Assembly (NCBI GenBank): GCA_025458465.1
Contig: JALOSK010000063.1
Span: 1-9,437 of the forward strand
Origin: Sandarakinorhabdus sp.
GTDB lineage: Bacteria > Pseudomonadota > Alphaproteobacteria > Sphingomonadales > Sphingomonadaceae
Length of the DNA: 9,437 bases
Direction: 5' to 3'
Shown: positions 6,269 through 9,437 of the stretch, piece after piece
Position numbering within the stretch: position 1 is the first letter of the stretch
Layout of the letters: each line of letters starts with the position of its first letter
Notes under the pieces: generated by a model
Database searches by the model: none
Told to the model about the DNA's origin: nothing
What the model saw: the letters and a program-made list of their open reading frames with translations, nothing else
Translations under genes and position numbers: made by a program

Positions 6269-6766
6269 TCATTCCACCGGCACATCCGGTGTCGAATTGT
6301 CCATGTCGCGCCACAATTTCCACGCCCCGCCCCGGCCACTTGCCTGCCATTTGTAGATCAACATCGACCGGCCCGCAGTGCGCACCGGCGGCGCACCACC
6401 CGGCCGCTGTGCTGTCATCCAGTATCGGGCGATCACCACGCCGAACGGCCGCTTTGCCACCACATCTTCGTTTTCAAAGCGGAACCGCACCACCGCGCCG
6501 GAATCACGAAACCGTCGCAGATAGGCAATGATGGCATCCGCCCCTTTTACGATCGGGGCCTTGTCGGTCATCAGCCACGCATCGTCGGCGTAGAGCGCCC
6601 GCAGTGCAGTCCAGTCACCGGCGCTGTACGCCGCGTTCCAGCGCTCGCCCTGCAGCTTGAGCGTCTCTTCGGCAGGAGCGGCTTGAACGGGCCCCACGAT
6701 CACCAGTGTCGCCGCGATCGTTGCCAGCCCACCAACCCGGCGGAACCACAAGGTCAGCGCCGTCAT
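6269..6766 (-). CDS. Exported NTF2-like (DUF4440/SnoaL-type) protein
   Basis: The 165-aa protein starts at ATG 6766 with GAGG about 10 nt upstream. It has a Sec signal: RR at 9-10, a hydrophobic stretch 13-25 and likely cleavage after VQA (29). The mature part follows the NTF2-like DUF4440 pattern: helix LKLQGERWNAAYSAGDWTAL (37-55), LYADDAWLM (58-66), KGADAIIAYLRR (74-85), strands VVRFRFENEDVVA (92-104) and GVVIARYWMTAQ (109-120), then RSMLIYKWQ and GGAWKLWRDMDNS (146-158). The conserved ending W-K-L-W-R-D resembles periplasmic SnoaL-like proteins of proteobacteria. The enzymatic role or ligand is unknown. Its start overlaps the stop of the upstream gene by ATGA (6763-6766), so the two are co-translated. 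It is the second NTF2-like protein of the window, but the only exported one. Confidence 0.88.
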   Translation of the reverse strand: MTALTLWFRRVGGLATIAATLVIVGPVQAAPAEETLKLQGERWNAAYSAGDWTALRALYADDAWLMTDKAPIVKGADAIIAYLRRFRDSGAVVRFRFENEDVVAKRPFGVVIARYWMTAQRPGGAPPVRTAGRSMLIYKWQASGRGGAWKLWRDMDNSTPDVPVE

Positions 6767-7386
6767 TGCGGGCTGGCCTCACGCCGACCGCGCGTGCAGC
6801 TGGCCTGCACCCAGCGCAGATTGATGCCGATCAGCCGCGCCGCCGGATCGGCCCAGCTGTAACTGACCGCGCGATCGGGTTCACCGGGCCTGTGCACATA
6901 AAGCACCAGTGAGGGCCGGTTGCGGCTTGGTTGCGGCCACACCACGCTGCGCAACCGCACCACCACGCCAGGAGCGCCGTCGACGCGGCTTTCCAGCCGG
7001 CCGCCCTGATCGTGGGTCAGCAGATTGGCCGCAAACGTCCAGTCCTCCTTGCCATCGGCCTTTTTGGCGTGGCGAAGGGTGGAGATCCAGCAGGTGAACG
7101 CATCGCCGCGCTTGACCACGGTTGGCTGGCCGGCAGCCGTGTGCAGCGTCACCCGGCCATCGCTCTGCACGAGGCCGGGCGGATCGCCGGCTGCCCATTG
7201 GCCGGCAGGCCCGTTCAGCGGCTGGCCCAACCAGTCCACCCGTCGCCAGCGGCCATCGGCACCAACCTCGACCCCGGTCCAGTCCGGGATGGCCGCGTCG
7301 CCGCGCTCCCGGGCGAAATAATGATCATCCTCGTTGGTCCAGATGCCCGGCTGAAGGGCGGCGAGCAGCGCGATCATGGTCAGCAT
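6763..7386 (-). CDS. Unrecognised protein, possibly exported
   Basis: The gene has 207 codons from ATG 7386 (MLTMIALLAALQPGIW). Other in-frame starts are ATG 7377, which would shorten it by 3 residues, and ATG 7422, which would put the palindromic operator inside the gene. None has a good Shine-Dalgarno, so the start is uncertain. The N-terminus is a short hydrophobic stretch, either a weak signal peptide or simply hydrophobic. The rest is hydrophilic and probably beta-rich: IWTNEDDHYFARERG (15-29), VEVGADGRWRRVDWLGQP, GDAFTCWISTLRH, KEDWTFAANLLTHDQGGR, SLVLYVHRPGEPDRAVSYSW. Two cysteines occur in the mature part (CWIS and ASCTRG). I do not recognise the family. The gene is translationally coupled to the exported NTF2-like gene and is divergent from the LolA-like gene, with the operator between them, so it likely serves the same pathway in the envelope. 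Confidence 0.75.
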   Translation of the reverse strand: MLTMIALLAALQPGIWTNEDDHYFARERGDAAIPDWTGVEVGADGRWRRVDWLGQPLNGPAGQWAAGDPPGLVQSDGRVTLHTAAGQPTVVKRGDAFTCWISTLRHAKKADGKEDWTFAANLLTHDQGGRLESRVDGAPGVVVRLRSVVWPQPSRNRPSLVLYVHRPGEPDRAVSYSWADPAARLIGINLRWVQASCTRGRREASPQ

Positions 7387-7396
7387 GGCCGGAGTA

Positions 7397-7425
7397 TTGC
7401 CAATTTGTCCGGACAAATCCATAGT
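7397..7425 (+). promoter_or_regulatory. Candidate sigma-70-type promoter for the LolA-like/DUF1330 pair
   Basis: TTGCCA (7397-7402, 5 of 6 matches to TTGACA), a 17-bp spacer and CATAGT (7420-7425, 4 of 6 matches to TATAAT) precede ATG 7445. The predicted transcription start near 7432 leaves only about a dozen leader bases, just enough to include the ribosome site. The operator fills the spacer. Confidence 0.45.
7403..7418. promoter_or_regulatory. Candidate operator, perfect 16-bp palindrome ATTTGTCCGGACAAAT (copy 2)
   Basis: The 16 bases are a perfect inverted repeat centred between 7410 and 7411, sharing the 12-bp core TTGTCCGGACAA with copy 1. They lie in the 58-bp region between the divergent starts 7386 and 7445 and occupy 16 of the 17 spacer bases of the candidate promoter. 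A protein bound here would block RNA polymerase for the plus-strand pair and, by proximity, for the minus-strand pair. This is the expected layout of a repressor site. Confidence 0.68.
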
Positions 7426-7432
7426 CGAAAGC

Positions 7433-7440
7433 GAAGGGGA
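7433..7440 (+). promoter_or_regulatory. Ribosome binding site deciding the LolA-like start
   Basis: GAAGGGGA lies 4 nt before ATG 7445. An in-frame ATG at 7376 would add 23 residues, read through the promoter and operator, and bury the signal peptide, so 7445 is preferred. Confidence 0.75.
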
Positions 7441-7444
7441 AGCG

Positions 7445-8221
7445 ATGGTGCGCGCAAGGATGCTGGCCTTGGTTCTGGCTGCGGCGGGCAGCAATCCGGC
7501 GGCGGCACAGGAATCGGCGCGGGCCATCATCGAACGCGCCGTGCAGGTGGCTGGCGGTGATGCGTGGCTCAGCCCGTCGACGCTCATCCTTGAGGGCAGT
7601 GCCGATTTCTACAGTCCCGCGCAGCCCGGCCCGGTACGCCACGTCGACGATTATCGCATGTGGCGGGCGATGGATGCCAACCGCAGCATCGCCCACGCGG
7701 CCGATGGCAAGGTGCGCATTTCGGCCAAGGTGAACGGCGCGACCCTGTTCGAGGTTGGCCACGACGGCACCACCAGCTGGAACGACAAGGGCATCATTCC
7801 CAAGGCCGAGGCCGACCGTTACTGGGCGGAGAATTTCGGCTTTGGCATCATCCGTCAGGCCCTGAAGGGTGGTTTCACCCTGCAGCGCGCACCTGACCGC
7901 GATATCGGTGGCCATGCCCTGCACATGGTGCGGGTCATCGATCCGGGCGGCAGTGCCACGCTGTTCGGCATCGATGCGGCCAGCCACTTCATCCGTTACA
8001 TGGGCTTTTCGACGCCGCGCGGCTGGCACGAGCGCATCTATGATGATTTTGTCATGGGCCAGAATCCGAAATGGCTGCAGGCGCGCGAGGTCACATTATT
8101 CTTTGACGGCGTGCGCCAGAACACGGTGCATTGGCGGCGGTTCACCGTTGGCAGCCCCATCCCCGATGCCGTGTTCGCGCCGCCGGCCAATCTGCCGCAA
8201 CGAAAGGAAACAACGCCATGA
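7445..8221 (+). CDS. Exported LolA/LppX-fold-like protein of unknown function
   Basis: The 258-aa protein starts at ATG 7445. The N-terminus (MVRARMLALVLAAAGSNPAA then AQES) is a Sec signal with likely cleavage after A21. The mature part starts with ARAIIERAVQVAGGDAWL (25-42), the helix and turn that open many LolA-like 'lipoprotein-sorting' proteins. It continues with a series of beta strands: STLILEGSADFY, GKVRISAKVNGATLFEVGHDG, TSWND, ALHMVRVIDPGGSATLFGID, HFIRYMGFST and QAREVTLFFDGVRQNTVHW (212-230). It ends in the typical VGSPIPDAVFAPP (235-247). Such half-barrels bind lipids or other hydrophobic molecules in the periplasm. Ligand transfer is an inference from fold and location. No lipobox cysteine is seen, so the protein is probably soluble. 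Its stop overlaps the DUF1330 start (ATGA 8218-8221). Confidence 0.85.
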   Translation: MVRARMLALVLAAAGSNPAAAQESARAIIERAVQVAGGDAWLSPSTLILEGSADFYSPAQPGPVRHVDDYRMWRAMDANRSIAHAADGKVRISAKVNGATLFEVGHDGTTSWNDKGIIPKAEADRYWAENFGFGIIRQALKGGFTLQRAPDRDIGGHALHMVRVIDPGGSATLFGIDAASHFIRYMGFSTPRGWHERIYDDFVMGQNPKWLQAREVTLFFDGVRQNTVHWRRFTVGSPIPDAVFAPPANLPQRKETTP

Positions 8222-8508
8222 CGGCCTGGCTGGTGATCACGGCCCGCATTCACGACCGCGAGGCCTTCATTGGCGGCTATGGGCCTGCCGCAGCCCGGCT
8301 GGTCGATCAATACGGCGGGCGTTACGTCATCCGGGCGCCGGGCGCGGTCTTGCTGGAAGGCAGCGGAATGGATGGCGCTTCGGTGGTGGTATCGGAATGG
8401 CCGTCCCGGGATGCCGCGCTGGCGTTCTGGAATTCCCCTGAATATGCCGAGGTGAAGAAGCTGCGCGAAGGCCTGGCCGATGTGCAGGTGATGCTGGTCG
8501 GCGGCTGA
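8218..8508 (+). CDS. DUF1330 family protein
   Basis: The 96-aa protein starts at ATG 8218, with AAGGA about 9 nt upstream, inside the end of the LolA-like gene (ATGA overlap). It has the DUF1330 pattern, a dimeric alpha-beta-barrel-like (ferredoxin-like) fold: TAWLVITARIHDREAFIGGY (2-21), AAARLVDQYGGRYVIRAPG (24-42), VLLEGSG, SVVVSEWPSRDAALAFWNS (55-73), then PEYAEVKKLREGLADVQVML (74-93). Small proteins of this kind occur beside catabolic genes and may be small monooxygenase- or isomerase-like enzymes, but no reaction is established that I can cite. Cytosolic. It ends 7 bp from the stop codon of the convergent VOC gene. Confidence 0.9.
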   Translation: MTAWLVITARIHDREAFIGGYGPAAARLVDQYGGRYVIRAPGAVLLEGSGMDGASVVVSEWPSRDAALAFWNSPEYAEVKKLREGLADVQVMLVGG

Positions 8509-8521
8509 CGCGGCTTCAGCC
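8503..8521. terminator. Small hairpin spanning both convergent stop codons
   Basis: GGCTGA (8503-8508) pairs perfectly with TCAGCC (8516-8521) around a 7-nt loop. The two arms contain the TGA stops of the DUF1330 gene (+) and the VOC gene (-). The stem is short and no T-run follows in either direction, so a role as bidirectional terminator is only suggested by position. Confidence 0.3.
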
Positions 8522-9409
8522 CACCTCCACCAGCTCCAGCAGCTCGCCCGCCAGGCCAATGCAGGTGGCGGCGCGGCGGCCTTCATACAATGGCCCGTCA
8601 CGGTGCGCCGGCGGGCTGATCCAGGCCACGTCGCAGGCATCCAGGCTGGTCATCGCCAGGCTGACCAGCGCATTGCCCGGCGGCAGCATGCCGGCATGGC
8701 GCGGGCGCGGCCGGGCCTGTGGCGGGTAATCATCCACCTCCACGATCGGCATCCGGCCAGCCTGCACCATCGTCAAGGCGCTGACATGGGTTTCCGGCAG
8801 GCCAAAGGCGGCGTTGATCATCTGATAGGGCAGTTCATAGGTATCGGCCTGATCGAGGCCCAGATTCCGGGCATACCAGCCGCAGGTGGCCACACGGTCA
8901 GGCGTTGCCAGAATGACGATGAAGATCTGATCGGTGATGGAGCGCGCCTTGGGCAGATCGGTGGTGGCCATGTTGCCAAACACCTGATTGAGATAGATCA
9001 TTTCCTGCCCCGGCCCCAGTGCCTGCATCGGCACGAACGCATCCATGCCGGGCAATTGCTTGGGCTGGCCCACAATGGTGAAATCGCTGCCAGCCAGGCG
9101 GGCCGGCCAACCGAACACATCCTCCACACTCAGTTCGAACGCGCCCCAGCCGAACGTGGTTGTTGGTTTGAAATCGGCCACCGGCGGCTGCTCCACCAGG
9201 CGCAGCCAGCAGGGCGCGCCGCTTCTGGGCCGCAGCACAGCGTGGGCTGCGCCAGCACTGGCCGGGCAGCCCCAGCTGGCGGCAAGATCCGCCGGCAACG
9301 GCCCCTGATGCACCAGATCAAGCTGCAGGGTGCCGTGATAGGCCGCCAGGGCCTGGGCCAGATCGGGCACGACCGACAGGCCGCCCATGATGGTGCCGTG
9401 GGGGATCAT
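8516..9409 (-). CDS. Two-module VOC (glyoxalase/bleomycin-resistance/dioxygenase fold) protein
   Basis: The 297-aa protein starts at ATG 9409 (MIPHGTIMGG). An in-frame TTG at 9415 is less likely because the GAGG site lies 8 nt before the ATG and only 2 nt before the TTG. The chain holds two betaalphabetabetabeta-type halves. Residues 6-75 start GTIMGGLSVVPDLAQALAAY and end WLRLVEQP, with E73 at the usual metal-ligand strand. A second half starts around 160 (TDQIFIVILATPDRVATCGW, then YARNLGL) and ends GELLELVEVG (288-297), with E292 or E294 in the equivalent place. The first-strand His/Gln ligands are not clear, so it may be an isomerase, a dioxygenase-like enzyme or a binding protein. No extradiol dioxygenase signature is recognised. 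Only 28 bp upstream are visible, and they show no operator. It converges on the DUF1330 gene. Confidence 0.85.
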   Translation of the reverse strand: MIPHGTIMGGLSVVPDLAQALAAYHGTLQLDLVHQGPLPADLAASWGCPASAGAAHAVLRPRSGAPCWLRLVEQPPVADFKPTTTFGWGAFELSVEDVFGWPARLAGSDFTIVGQPKQLPGMDAFVPMQALGPGQEMIYLNQVFGNMATTDLPKARSITDQIFIVILATPDRVATCGWYARNLGLDQADTYELPYQMINAAFGLPETHVSALTMVQAGRMPIVEVDDYPPQARPRPRHAGMLPPGNALVSLAMTSLDACDVAWISPPAHRDGPLYEGRRAATCIGLAGELLELVEVG

Positions 9410-9417
9410 GCCCAATG

Positions 9418-9421
9418 CCTC
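9418..9421 (-). promoter_or_regulatory. Ribosome binding site deciding the VOC start
   Basis: GAGG on the minus strand, 8 nt before ATG 9409. A 5-codon out-of-frame ORF starting at ATG 9423 ends over the VOC start codon; I take it as chance. Confidence 0.5.
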
Positions 9422-9437
9422 ATTGCTTGAACTCCGG

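Noticed and set aside
7377..7587. N-terminal extension of the 6763-7386 gene up to an alternative start codon at 7587
   Set aside because: The extension would run through the LolA-like ribosome site, promoter and operator on the other strand, and has no ribosome site of its own.
1..9437. CRISPR arrays, tRNA/rRNA genes, insertion sequences, integrase or toxin-antitoxin pairs
   Set aside because: I looked for direct repeats with regular spacing, terminal inverted repeats, transposase motifs and tRNA-like folds and saw none. GC content and codon style look even across the window.

Overview
The window looks like chromosomal DNA of a high-GC alphaproteobacterium, most likely a sphingomonad (Novosphingobium/Sphingomonas/Sphingobium type). 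This rests on base composition, codon style and the gene repertoire: flavin oxidase, zinc-less MDR reductase, SnoaL/NTF2-like proteins, NylB/EstB-type serine hydrolase, DUF1330 and VOC proteins. It is an inference, because no phylogenetic marker is present. I see no tRNA, rRNA, CRISPR array, insertion sequence or phage gene. Coding density is very high.

Layout from left to right. (1) A minus-strand operon runs leftwards from 2881 off the left edge: an FAD-dependent oxidoreductase (1274-2881), a ZADH2/PTGR3-like MDR reductase (255-1277, ATGA overlap) and a truncated lipocalin-like protein (1-219). (2) Divergent from it is a cytosolic NTF2-like protein (3066-3554, +). Its 3' end overlaps by 37 bp the 3' end of an exported beta-lactamase-fold serine hydrolase (3518-4783, -). 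(3) Divergent from the hydrolase is a fusion of a cytochrome b561-type membrane domain to a periplasmic class I cytochrome c (4938-6182, +). (4) A minus-strand pair follows: an unrecognised protein (6763-7386) and an exported NTF2-like protein (6269-6766), joined by ATGA. (5) Divergent from that pair is a plus-strand pair: an exported LolA-like protein (7445-8221) and a DUF1330 protein (8218-8508), again joined by ATGA. (6) A two-module VOC/glyoxalase-fold protein (8516-9409, -) converges on the DUF1330 gene with 7 bp between the stop codons.

The most informative non-coding signal is a palindrome, TTGTCCGGACAA, found exactly in two of the three divergent promoter regions (around 2920 and 7410). 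At 7403-7418 it is a perfect 16-bp palindrome and fills almost the whole 17-bp spacer of a candidate promoter. I read it as the operator of an unseen regulator that controls the FAD-oxidase operon, the 3066 gene and both pairs around 7400 as one regulon. No regulator gene lies in the window.

How the genes may work together is inference. They look like a substrate-induced catabolic or detoxification locus for a hydrophobic or aromatic/enone-type compound. The FAD enzyme and the enone reductase would act on the substrate. The NTF2-like, DUF1330 and VOC proteins could be small accessory enzymes or binding proteins, and the exported hydrolase, LolA-like and NTF2-like proteins would work in the periplasm. 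The membrane cytochrome b-c fusion could carry electrons from quinol or from a dehydrogenase to periplasmic acceptors. The actual substrate cannot be read from the sequence.
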